From Methanothrix sp. (lineage in GTDB: Archaea > Halobacteriota > Methanosarcinia > Methanotrichales > Methanotrichaceae): a stretch of DNA of 7,222 nt. The first letter of the stretch is position 1, and each line of letters opens with the position of its first letter. The position numbers were made by a program, and so were the translations under genes. This document shows, piece after piece, positions 1 to 6,359 of the stretch. Location of the stretch: contig JAQTYS010000132.1 in NCBI GenBank assembly GCA_028688175.1, forward strand, positions 1-7,222, written 5' to 3'. The notes under the pieces are model-generated. The model did not search any database. It worked only from the letters and a program-made list of their open reading frames with translations, and was not told where the DNA came from.

Positions 1-623
1 TAAATAGGCCAGGTCGGCCCATTCCCAGTGGGCGCATGAGCGCGCGAGCAGCTTTTTATTATTCTCTGGTCCTCTTTGCGGCAGGATGCCTTTTTGCGGG
101 CCTGGTAAACCAGATATGTCTGACTGTTGCTGCCTTCAACTCGATTTTCCTCTTTCTTTATGCCAGAAGCCTCAAGGCTATGCCACTGGCTGGAAACATC
201 ACGGTTGCCTTTCTCACAGGTTCCACCTTTCTCTTCGGAGGCGCAGCAGCAGGCGCAGCGGGCCTGCTGGCCAACAAGGTTCCATTTTTACTCTCCTTTC
301 TGGTCAGCATGAGCCGGGAGATCGCCAAAGACATCGAGGATATGGCCGGAGACAAAGCGGGCGGGGCACGCACACTGCCCATCCTGGCAGGCGAGCAAGC
401 CAGCGCGGCGCTGGCCGCGGCCTTCGCTCTGGCGGCGGTAGGCTTAGGATTCTTTGCTCCTTTCGGCAAAGTGTATTTGGCGATAGTAGTAGTGGCGGAT
501 CTGTTCTTCCTGCTTTCCGTGCAGAAGATCGCCCGCGGGGATGCGACAGGCTGTCAAAAGGCGCTGAAAAAGGGAATGGCAGTGGCGCTGGCGGCTTTTC
601 TCGCTGCAGCTCTAATCCACTAA
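1..623 (+). CDS. UbiA-family prenyltransferase, probable digeranylgeranylglyceryl phosphate synthase, 5'-truncated
   Basis: This is the C-terminal 206 residues of an integral-membrane UbiA prenyltransferase; the gene begins before the window and its first whole codon here is at position 3. The frame opens with NRPGRPIPSGRMS, which matches the conserved stretch just after the first Asp-rich motif of the family, so the ATG at 36 is internal and not the start. The second Asp-rich motif is present as KDIEDMAGDKAGGARTLP (about residues 110-126 of the visible part), the Mg/diphosphate-binding site. Several hydrophobic segments follow and precede it. In archaea the closest family is DGGGP synthase, which adds the second geranylgeranyl chain to geranylgeranylglyceryl phosphate in ether-lipid synthesis. 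The match of the final helices (VVVADLFFLLSVQKIARGD) to that family is from memory. Other UbiA enzymes (e.g. for quinone or heme side chains) remain possible. The TAA stop at 621-623 touches the stop of the convergent protease gene. Confidence 0.85.
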   Translation, partial: NRPGRPIPSGRMSARAAFYYSLVLFAAGCLFAGLVNQICLTVAAFNSIFLFLYARSLKAMPLAGNITVAFLTGSTFLFGGAAAGAAGLLANKVPFLLSFLVSMSREIAKDIEDMAGDKAGGARTLPILAGEQASAALAAAFALAAVGLGFFAPFGKVYLAIVVVADLFFLLSVQKIARGDATGCQKALKKGMAVALAAFLAAALIH

Positions 624-3569
624 TCACACGCCCGTCAGGTAGAAAGCAGCCCAGTAAAAGGGATGCTGGAACTTTTCCGACTCACGCAGCCTCTTTTGAG
701 CCTTGGCCAGGGCCTGCACAGGTGACATGTCTTTCACGCGCCAGAGCTGATAGAAGCTGGTCATCAGTTGGGCAGTGCTCTCATCCGATACAGTCCAGAG
801 AGAGCCGATGGCTCCGGCAAAGCCCGCCCGGATGAAGGCGGAGGGAAGGGATACAACCTCGTCCGGAAGCTTAATCCCCGGCACTCCGGTTTCGCAGGCG
901 GAGAGGGTAGCGAGCCTTGCTTCTGCCAGGTGCAACTCAAACAGATCTTTCACGGTCAGGATCTCGTTATTGGCCATCAAAAGGCCGCTCTTCTCGGGAT
1001 CAATCCAATTGGCTCCTCCATGGCAGGAGAAGTGGGCCACCTCTACGTCCGGCAGCGCCTGGAGCGCCGCGCTGCGGGTTGCTTTTTCGTGCTCAAGGAT
1101 CCGCCGATTCTTGAATAGAGAACTTATGGCCGACACCTCGGCATTGGAGTTGCGAAGAGGCGAGGCCTTGACTGGCCTAGGCTCGTCTATAGCCAGTAGC
1201 CGATCAGCCGCACCAGCATTGCGTCTGGCGTGTGCCAGTGAGCGCGCTGAGGGCACGTAGGAGACAGGCAGATTTTCCAGCAAGTACCGCCGCCGTCCTC
1301 CTTCCTCATGCCATGCGGCATGTAGGGGCAGGAGCGATAGCAGACCGGTGGGAATTAGGAATACTTGCTTGGCTTTCAGCGATTGGACAACGCCATAAAT
1401 CGGCTCCATCACATCCTGCCAGAGTTGGCCTGTAACCATCTCAATGGCATCAAACCACCTCCCTTGAGCCTGAAAATATTCCTCTGTACTGATCTTATTC
1501 CCGCGCAGATTCTCCAGGGCCTCTTGCCAGCCGCTATAGGCATCAAACCAGATTTTAAGGAGCTCCTGTAGGCGTTGCTCGGAAAATCTATCCAGATTAA
1601 CCAAATCAGTGATGGCTTCCTGAGATTCCGAGTGGCGATGGACGATTAATGCTACGCCGCCCGCGGGAGCTGCCACCAAATAGACCAGTGGCTGGCCGGC
1701 GATAACCGCAGCCTCAATATCCTGCCAGCCCGCTTCCCTGAGAAAGCTCTCGTAGCCAGGGATGCGACGTATGCGGTTCAGCGCTTCGCTTAACTTGGCA
1801 CGAGCCTGCATTATCAGATCGCGTAGTTGAGGCAGAGCCTTTCCTTCAGCAGATGGCTCTACTCGCTCCTGAGACTCCAGATTCTGCATGTCTGCGACAG
1901 CCTGCCAGTAATCCTTATAGGCCTGCGGGTCCTTTCCCTGGACCCTCTTCATGTCCGCTCGGTCTCGGGCTAATGACAAGCTTAATCCTCGCGCCCTACC
2001 TCGTTCCAGAGTTTCAACTGCCTTCATTGCGTCATTGGATCGGGCGTGAGCATAACCGGCGCGCCGGTAAAGGGATCGGGTCTCTGCCAGCTCAGCATCT
2101 TTGCTGCCCTGAAAAATGGCTGCTTCATAGAGCAGCCCTGCTGCCGACATTGACAAAGAATAGGCCTTTTTGGCATGGGAGAAACGCTGGACTTCGAGAT
2201 ATATATTGCCTAGACTGTAAGCCGCCGACCTGCATTCGTTGGGAAATGCATCCGGCGTATAAACATTCATGGCCAGGACATAATGATGGATGGCTTGTTC
2301 GATGTTATTGGCTCGATCGCCCCGAACGCGGTCGACGTAAGCGTTTGCCAGGTTGTACTGGCTCGCGGCCCAATTTTCGGGAAGGTCCTTCTGAGAGAAA
2401 TACTTCAAGGCCAAGCTGTAGTGATCCATGGCCTGCTCGATGTTATCAGCCCGGTCGCCCCGGATGCGGTCTGTGTAGGCCGCGGCCAGGTTGTTATGGG
2501 TCACAGCCCATCGTTCTGGAAAGTCCTTTTGAGTGTAAACCTTCAAGGCCAAGCTATAGTGATCTATGGCCTGCTCGATGTTATCGACCCGGTCGCCCCG
2601 GATACGATCTTTGCAGGCTGATGCTAGGTTATTCTGAGTCATGGCCCACCGTACTGAAAAGTCTTTCTGCGTGTAAACCTTCAGGGCCATGCTGCAATGA
2701 TGGATGGATTGCTCAATGTTATCTGCCAGACAGCCCAAGATGCGGTCTTTATAGGCGATTGCTAGGTTATTATGGGTCATGGCCCACTGTTCTGGAGAGT
2801 CCTTCTCCGTGCTAATCTTCAGGGCCAGGCTGTAATGATCTATGGCCTGCTCGATGTTATCAGCCCGGTCGCCCCGGATGCGGTTTCTGTAGGCGTTAGC
2901 CAGGTTGTTCTGGATCCCTGCCCAATTTTCGGGAAGGTCCTTCTGAGAGAAAAACTTCAAGGCCAGGCTGTAATGATCTATGGCCTGCTCGATGTTATCA
3001 GCCCGGTCGCCCCGGATGCGGTTTCTGTAGGCGTTAGCCAGGTTGTTCTGGATCCCAGCCCAATTTGCCGGATAGTCTTTCTCATTCCAAACTTTCAGGG
3101 CCAGGCTGTAATGATCTATGGCCTGCTCAATGTTATCGGCCCTGTTACCAATTAGAGATCGGGTCAGGCTATTTCCAAGCTCATTTTGCAGCTTCGCCCA
3201 AAGCATAGTATTATTGGGAGAGACGAGCTCCAATGCCCGTTGGCACAGCTCTATGCGGTAGGACATATCTTCCAGATGTGTGGGGCTGGACAGCCCATCC
3301 AAGATCTTGGAAAGTTCTAATCCCTTCTTTGAAGGGATCTGCTTCGACTCTGATGACCTCTTGGTGCGAAGAAATGCACGAGTCTGCTTTAGCATCTCCC
3401 CAATCTCAGCTTCTCCGCTCTTCTCAAAATCGGAGATAAGTTGCCGCAACATGATATCAGCCTCGTCGTCCAAGATCTCTGGGTGATCTTTCAACACCTG
3501 CAAGGCTTCAGCCTCGCTTTTGGCCTGAATTAGAGCCGATATGGCCTCAAGGAAATTTTCTGGCTTCAT
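624..3569 (-). CDS. TPR-CHAT protein (caspase/separase-fold protease with TPR sensor array)
   Basis: A 981-residue, apparently soluble protein with three parts. Residues 1-70 form a helical N-terminal region (KDHPEILDDEADIMLRQLI) that resembles the leader often found before TPRs in CHAT proteins. Residues 146-467 hold seven 46-residue TPR-like units, each starting NIEQAI-HY-LAL and containing NNLA-AY-DRIRGDRA; more helices continue to about 600 (LERGRARGLSLSLARDRAD). The C-terminal 360 residues are a CHAT peptidase domain. The catalytic His lies in AHFSCHGG (His850) and the catalytic Cys in LATLSACETGVPG (Cys892), followed by the typical GAIGSLWTVSDESTA and the terminal HPFYWAAFYLTG. Both catalytic residues are intact, so activity is expected. 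CHAT proteins cleave partner proteins; some act in defence or cell death, such as Craspase and gasdermin-activating proteases. The substrate here is unknown. The ATG overlaps the TGA of the upstream membrane-protein gene as ATGA, which implies translational coupling; the upstream SD is weak. No signal peptide or membrane helix is seen. Confidence 0.93.
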   Translation of the reverse strand: MKPENFLEAISALIQAKSEAEALQVLKDHPEILDDEADIMLRQLISDFEKSGEAEIGEMLKQTRAFLRTKRSSESKQIPSKKGLELSKILDGLSSPTHLEDMSYRIELCQRALELVSPNNTMLWAKLQNELGNSLTRSLIGNRADNIEQAIDHYSLALKVWNEKDYPANWAGIQNNLANAYRNRIRGDRADNIEQAIDHYSLALKFFSQKDLPENWAGIQNNLANAYRNRIRGDRADNIEQAIDHYSLALKISTEKDSPEQWAMTHNNLAIAYKDRILGCLADNIEQSIHHCSMALKVYTQKDFSVRWAMTQNNLASACKDRIRGDRVDNIEQAIDHYSLALKVYTQKDFPERWAVTHNNLAAAYTDRIRGDRADNIEQAMDHYSLALKYFSQKDLPENWAASQYNLANAYVDRVRGDRANNIEQAIHHYVLAMNVYTPDAFPNECRSAAYSLGNIYLEVQRFSHAKKAYSLSMSAAGLLYEAAIFQGSKDAELAETRSLYRRAGYAHARSNDAMKAVETLERGRARGLSLSLARDRADMKRVQGKDPQAYKDYWQAVADMQNLESQERVEPSAEGKALPQLRDLIMQARAKLSEALNRIRRIPGYESFLREAGWQDIEAAVIAGQPLVYLVAAPAGGVALIVHRHSESQEAITDLVNLDRFSEQRLQELLKIWFDAYSGWQEALENLRGNKISTEEYFQAQGRWFDAIEMVTGQLWQDVMEPIYGVVQSLKAKQVFLIPTGLLSLLPLHAAWHEEGGRRRYLLENLPVSYVPSARSLAHARRNAGAADRLLAIDEPRPVKASPLRNSNAEVSAISSLFKNRRILEHEKATRSAALQALPDVEVAHFSCHGGANWIDPEKSGLLMANNEILTVKDLFELHLAEARLATLSACETGVPGIKLPDEVVSLPSAFIRAGFAGAIGSLWTVSDESTAQLMTSFYQLWRVKDMSPVQALAKAQKRLRESEKFQHPFYWAAFYLTGV
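2169..3134 (-). repeat. Seven tandem 138-bp units encoding 46-residue TPRs
   Basis: Seven contiguous in-frame units of exactly 138 bp lie inside the TPR-CHAT gene; on the plus strand a landmark beginning cctgctcgatg (or a variant) recurs at 2294, 2432, 2570, 2708, 2846, 2984 and 3122. Units differ in divergence: positions 2823-2918 and 2961-3056 are identical over 96 bp, while the unit around 2708 is the most diverged (Cys-rich, LGCLADNIEQSIHHCSMAL). A 33-bp block at 2368-2400 recurs at 2920-2952, four units away. The array presumably forms a superhelix that binds a ligand or partner. Confidence 0.95.
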
Positions 3570-4177
3570 ATTTTATCAACTTCTCGCAGGGGTTGCACCC
3601 GGTAAGTCTGATTTCCCTGGCTAGAATGAACGATGTGAAGTATTCTTTGAGTCTCTTCTGGACGCCCGGAAATATTCTTCAGCAGACCTTCTTCCTCTTG
3701 CGTCATTGCCAAATGAATGGTCAGCTCTTCCATCTGCGTCTCTTTGGAGGGCTGAGCGCCCAGCCAGACGATTGATATCGACGTAGCGGCCAGCGCAGCT
3801 ACGAAGAGGACTGCGCCGATCTTGAGCCGGAAGCTCTTCTTTCGGCTAACTTCCACAGTAACCTTCTCGATCTCAGTTGGGCTGTTGGTATGAAATTTGA
3901 GGCGGTCAGGGAAATAGACATATGCAAGGCAACTTATGGACAGGAGCCAGAGCACAATGGGAAAGCAGATAATTGCCCAGGACAGGGGGCCTGATGCATT
4001 CTCATTGAGCTTGAAGAGGGCGAGGGCACCCGTATAAACTGTCAGAAGAGTGGACCCAAGAGCCAGGAAGGACTTGGCAGCTTCATCCAGAACCTTTGGT
4101 GATTCCTTAACTATCTCCCGGCCGTATTTCAACCATTCTAAATCCTCTTCAAACGGCTCCTGGCCTTGCACCGGCAT
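3566..4177 (-). CDS. Three-helix membrane protein of unknown function, in operon with TPR-CHAT protease
   Basis: A 203-residue protein that I do not recognise as a named family. Residues 1-33 are charged and hydrophilic. Three hydrophobic helices follow at about 34-55 (FLALGSTLLTVYTGALALF), 66-89 (LSWAIICFPIVLWLLSISCL) and 118-140 (KIGAVLFVAALAATSISIVW), and residues 141-203 form a hydrophilic tail. The basic loop between helices 2 and 3 (SRKKSFRLK) and the basic N-terminal region favour both being cytoplasmic, which would place the tail outside. No catalytic motif is visible. The start at 4177 has a GAGGG Shine-Dalgarno 5 nt upstream and lies one base after the stop of the zinc-ribbon gene. 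Its TGA overlaps the protease ATG by 4 bp. This packing suggests the products work together, with this protein as membrane anchor, membrane effector or protease substrate; that role is inference. Low-level similarity to small 2-3 TM proteins of conflict systems cannot be judged without profile searches. Confidence 0.85.
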   Translation of the reverse strand: MPVQGQEPFEEDLEWLKYGREIVKESPKVLDEAAKSFLALGSTLLTVYTGALALFKLNENASGPLSWAIICFPIVLWLLSISCLAYVYFPDRLKFHTNSPTEIEKVTVEVSRKKSFRLKIGAVLFVAALAATSISIVWLGAQPSKETQMEELTIHLAMTQEEEGLLKNISGRPEETQRILHIVHSSQGNQTYRVQPLREVDKI

Positions 4178-4178
4178 A

Positions 4179-4349
4179 TTAGCCCTCGGAAACTGGAACT
4201 TCGATTCTGTTGGGATGGCCGCAATGCGTGCATCTACCGATAATTACCAATTGAGAATTGAGTGATTTGAAGGCCTCACCCTGGTTCTTTTCAGTGTCAC
4301 AATTGAACTCCTTCTTGCACTTGACGCAGATAACCGGAACGATTGCCAT
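4179..4349 (-). CDS. Small zinc-ribbon protein, first gene of the CHAT cassette
   Basis: A 56-residue protein with two Cys pairs, CVKC (Cys8, Cys11) and CTHC (Cys40, Cys43), spaced 28 residues apart. This is the typical layout of a structural zinc ribbon that binds one Zn(II) with four cysteines. There is an extra Cys at 17. Between the pairs lies a charged segment and a beta-prone stretch (QLVIIGRC), and the tail GHPNRIEVPVSEG follows. The ATG at 4349 is preferred because GAGGG lies 7 nt upstream; the frame is open further to a TTG at 4379, but that start has no comparable ribosome-binding site and would add ten residues without a motif. The TAA is one base before the next ATG (TAATATG). Zinc ribbons often bind nucleic acids or proteins; which applies here is not shown. 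It could be a general small archaeal ribbon protein that shares the operon by chance. Confidence 0.75.
   Translation of the reverse strand: MAIVPVICVKCKKEFNCDTEKNQGEAFKSLNSQLVIIGRCTHCGHPNRIEVPVSEG
4183..4187 (-). promoter_or_regulatory. Ribosome-binding site of the membrane-protein gene
   Basis: GAGGG on the minus strand, 5 nt before the ATG at 4177. It lies inside the last codons of the zinc-ribbon gene, so the two genes are probably translated from one mRNA. Confidence 0.7.
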
Positions 4350-4356
4350 TTTAGGA

Positions 4357-4361
4357 CCCTC
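4357..4361 (-). promoter_or_regulatory. Ribosome-binding site deciding the zinc-ribbon start
   Basis: GAGGG on the minus strand, 7 nt before the ATG at 4349. It would be coding sequence if the TTG at 4379 were the start, so it argues for the shorter 56-residue product. Confidence 0.65.
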
Positions 4362-4424
4362 TTCACATGCCAATCTCAATCATAATCCTAAACTAATCAG
4401 GCTTTCGGCTTGGCTGCCTTGAGC

Positions 4425-4439
4425 AAAAAAATTGAAAAA
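4425..4439 (-). terminator. Poly-T transcription terminator after the glutamyl-tRNA synthetase gene
   Basis: Read on the minus strand, this is a run of five T, then CAA, then seven T, beginning 24 nt after the synthetase stop codon. Archaeal RNA polymerase terminates at such T-runs without needing a hairpin. Its position would separate synthetase transcription from the CHAT cassette, although leaky read-through is possible. Confidence 0.55.
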
Positions 4440-4455
4440 TATTATTAATATTATC
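4436..4455 (-). promoter_or_regulatory. A/T-rich block, possible TATA region of the CHAT cassette
   Basis: The minus strand reads ATAATATTAATAATATTTTT, the most A/T-rich stretch of the window, and includes AATATT twice with a 3-nt spacer. It lies about 90 nt before the zinc-ribbon ATG. A TATA box here would give a leader of roughly 60-70 nt. No clear BRE is seen, and the block could equally be part of the terminator region. Confidence 0.25.
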
Positions 4456-4462
4456 TCACAGA

Positions 4463-6142
4463 TTACCGGTGCGCAAAGTTCGCCACTATCGTCTCGCCCA
4501 CCGAGTTGACCCGCACAAACCCGTACCGCTCGAACTGCACCACATGCCCCAACTCCTCGGCAATTCCGGCTTCGCCCACGCCCTCATCCACGCCATCCGG
4601 CTTCATGACCGTAACCCTCGGCCCGTCCACGGGCACCCATTGAATGATTTTGGTCCTCTTGCCCATATCCTTGCCCAGGAAGCGCGCCCTGGCCGGCTCC
4701 AGGCTTATAATTTCTACGTTGCATAGATCCTTGAGGCGAATGTTATCTCCCACTTGCAGGCCCGCCAGGTCGCTCTTGCAGATTAAGACCCTGTTCCCGG
4801 CGGGAATCTCCCGGAAACCTCGATCTGCTGTGGGATGCAGAGGCGCATGAGCGAAAACGGGCACCTCTCCTTCAATCTCCAGGGTCACGGGCTCCCAGAC
4901 GAAGAAGCGGCGGTTGGCCTCGGGGTCGATGATCTTGCGGTTCTCGGCATAGATGGAGTCCATGCTGATTGAGATGTCCGTCTCGCCCACGCCCAGGTCG
5001 ATCATGAACTTGCGCAGCGCCTCGGGCCGGATGCCCCGGCAGCGCATGGCCCGAACAGTGGGGACGCGCGGATCGTCCCAGCCCGTATACTCGCCGGCTT
5101 CGATGGCTTTTCTAAGCTTGCTGGTGCTGAAGGAGCCGAACTGATGAATTTTGATCCTGCCCCAGTGGATCACCTGAGGATACTCCCAGCCCAAATAGCC
5201 GTAGAGATATCTCTGCCGGCTGCCGCTGTCTGCCAGATCCTTGCCCCGAATGATGTGCGTGGTGCCAAGCAGGTGGTCCTCCACCGCCGACTCAAAGTCG
5301 AGCAGCGGCCAGACGCGGTACTTTGTTCCTACCAGCGGATGGGAGGCGGTGACGATGCGAAAAGCGGGCCAGTCGCGTATGGCCGGGTCCTTGTGGTGCA
5401 TGTCTGTCTTAACCCGCAGGACAGCACCGCCTTCAGGCATGCTGCCGTCGAGCATCTGCTGCCACAGATCCAGGTTCTGCTCGATGCTCTGACTCCTGTG
5501 CTCGCACTCTATTCCTTTGTCTTTGTGCTCCTTGAAGACTGCCTGGGCACAGCTGCAAACATAGGCTCCGCCCCGGCGAATCAGCTCCTCCGCAAGGGGA
5601 TAGTACTGGTCTACCCGCTCGCTGGCCGTGATCACCAGATCAGGCACGGCGCCCAGCCAATTGCAATCCTCCAGATACCAGCCGTAGGCCTCCGGCATGG
5701 GCCGCTTTTTCACGGGATCGGTGTCATCAAAGCGAATGATGAACTTGCCGCCATACTTTTTCACATACTCTGAGTTGACGATGATGCCGCGCGCACTGCC
5801 CAGAGTCGGCGGCCCATTGGGATTGGGAGCAAAGCGCATGACCACGCCCTTTTCCGCACCCAGCAGAGCGGGCAGGCCCTTGTCAGGCTCCTTCTTTTCC
5901 GAGAGCTCTGCCAGCAGTTCCGGGGCGATGGCCTGCAGCCTCTCTTGCCACTCCAACAGGTTGGTCTTCTCTACCCCTGCCAGCACCTCTTTTACCAGAG
6001 GCGACAGTTCTTTCGCCCGGGCGCGAAGGTTTGCGTGCTCGCCCAGGAGCTTGCCCATGACCGCTCCGGCATTGGGCGCAGCTTTGTACTTCACGGCATT
6101 TTGCAGCGCATACTTTTCTACGAGCTCTCTGATCTGCTCCAT
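4463..6142 (-). CDS. gltX: Glutamyl-tRNA synthetase, archaeal type
   Basis: A cytoplasmic class I aminoacyl-tRNA synthetase that attaches glutamate to tRNA; archaeal enzymes of this type commonly also charge tRNA-Gln, which GatDE then amidates. With the start at 6142 the protein has 559 residues, usual for the family, and begins MEQIRELVEKYALQNAVKY. The HIGH-type signature is MRFAPNPNGPPTLGSARG (TLGS at about 113-116), followed by RFDDTDPVKKRP (137-148). A Cys cluster, CSC (196-198) and CEH (213-215), may bind zinc. The KMSKS counterpart is FSTSK (338-342). The C-terminal part has the beta-barrel character of GlnRS-like anticodon domains (ending RVNSVGETIVANFAHR), not the helical bacterial one. 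The start at 6142 is chosen because GGAG lies 9 nt upstream and the family begins here; ATGs at 6157 and 6211 are in frame but have weaker or no SD. The gene appears complete and is probably transcribed from its own promoter in the gap to its right. Confidence 0.95.
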   Translation of the reverse strand: MEQIRELVEKYALQNAVKYKAAPNAGAVMGKLLGEHANLRARAKELSPLVKEVLAGVEKTNLLEWQERLQAIAPELLAELSEKKEPDKGLPALLGAEKGVVMRFAPNPNGPPTLGSARGIIVNSEYVKKYGGKFIIRFDDTDPVKKRPMPEAYGWYLEDCNWLGAVPDLVITASERVDQYYPLAEELIRRGGAYVCSCAQAVFKEHKDKGIECEHRSQSIEQNLDLWQQMLDGSMPEGGAVLRVKTDMHHKDPAIRDWPAFRIVTASHPLVGTKYRVWPLLDFESAVEDHLLGTTHIIRGKDLADSGSRQRYLYGYLGWEYPQVIHWGRIKIHQFGSFSTSKLRKAIEAGEYTGWDDPRVPTVRAMRCRGIRPEALRKFMIDLGVGETDISISMDSIYAENRKIIDPEANRRFFVWEPVTLEIEGEVPVFAHAPLHPTADRGFREIPAGNRVLICKSDLAGLQVGDNIRLKDLCNVEIISLEPARARFLGKDMGKRTKIIQWVPVDGPRVTVMKPDGVDEGVGEAGIAEELGHVVQFERYGFVRVNSVGETIVANFAHR

Positions 6143-6151
6143 TTTTATAAT

Positions 6152-6155
6152 CTCC
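6152..6155 (-). promoter_or_regulatory. Ribosome-binding site deciding the synthetase start
   Basis: GGAG on the minus strand, 9 nt before the ATG at 6142. It overlaps the alternative ATG at 6157, which makes that codon a less likely start. Confidence 0.55.
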
Positions 6156-6235
6156 ATCTTGAACAAATTTATCTTTCCACTGCGAACTAATGCATTCTGA
6201 AATGTGCCCACTTCATCGCCAATGCTTGAATTACG

Positions 6236-6248
6236 GAATTGTAAATTC
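6236..6248. promoter_or_regulatory. Short palindrome GAATT-GTA-AATTC upstream of the synthetase gene
   Basis: A perfect 5-bp inverted repeat with a 3-bp spacer, preceded by another GAATT at 6228-6232. It lies about 95 bp before the synthetase ATG in a gap without a convincing TATA box. It could be an operator or part of the promoter; chance is also possible for so short a sequence. Confidence 0.25.
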
Positions 6249-6359
6249 TGAGGCTTTAACTCTGTGGTCGCTAAAGAACTGCTCGCTCAAGCTGCCGACC
6301 CATTTCCGGTCGTCCTGAACAGCCGCTCGAATCCCTCCGGCACCTTTTCTACTTGCGGC

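Noticed and set aside
86..835. A 249-residue plus-strand frame overlapping the prenyltransferase and the protease end
   Set aside because: It is out of frame with the UbiA motifs, Arg/Ser/Gly-rich, and crosses the convergent junction into the antisense of the CHAT domain.
1853..2815. A 320-residue open frame on the plus strand, antisense to the TPR array
   Set aside because: It is a periodic shadow of the 138-bp repeats: because the period is a multiple of three, one repeat unit without stops keeps the opposite frame open. It has no SD and its translation (Arg/Pro/Cys-rich) has no recognisable domain.
2283..3155. Plus-strand repetitive open frames (GQAVMIYGLLDVISPVAPDAV type)
   Set aside because: These are also antisense translations of the same TPR units in another frame; the real protein on the minus strand has family-level motifs.
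4179..4379. A longer zinc-ribbon product beginning at the TTG at 4379
   Set aside because: The ATG at 4349 has a GAGGG site 7 nt upstream that would be buried in coding sequence, and the ten extra residues show no motif.
5144..5773. A 209-residue plus-strand frame antisense to gltX
   Set aside because: A typical high-GC antisense shadow of a conserved gene, with no start signal or domain.
4463..6211. A 582-residue synthetase beginning at the ATG at 6211
   Set aside because: The extra 23 residues do not fit the usual N-terminus of archaeal GluRS, and the GGAG before 6142 gives a better start.
6318..6350. A tRNA-like 3' end (ctcgaatccctccggcacc)
   Set aside because: The bases before the loop do not pair with the ccctc after it, and there are no upstream anticodon or D arms, so no tRNA can be folded.
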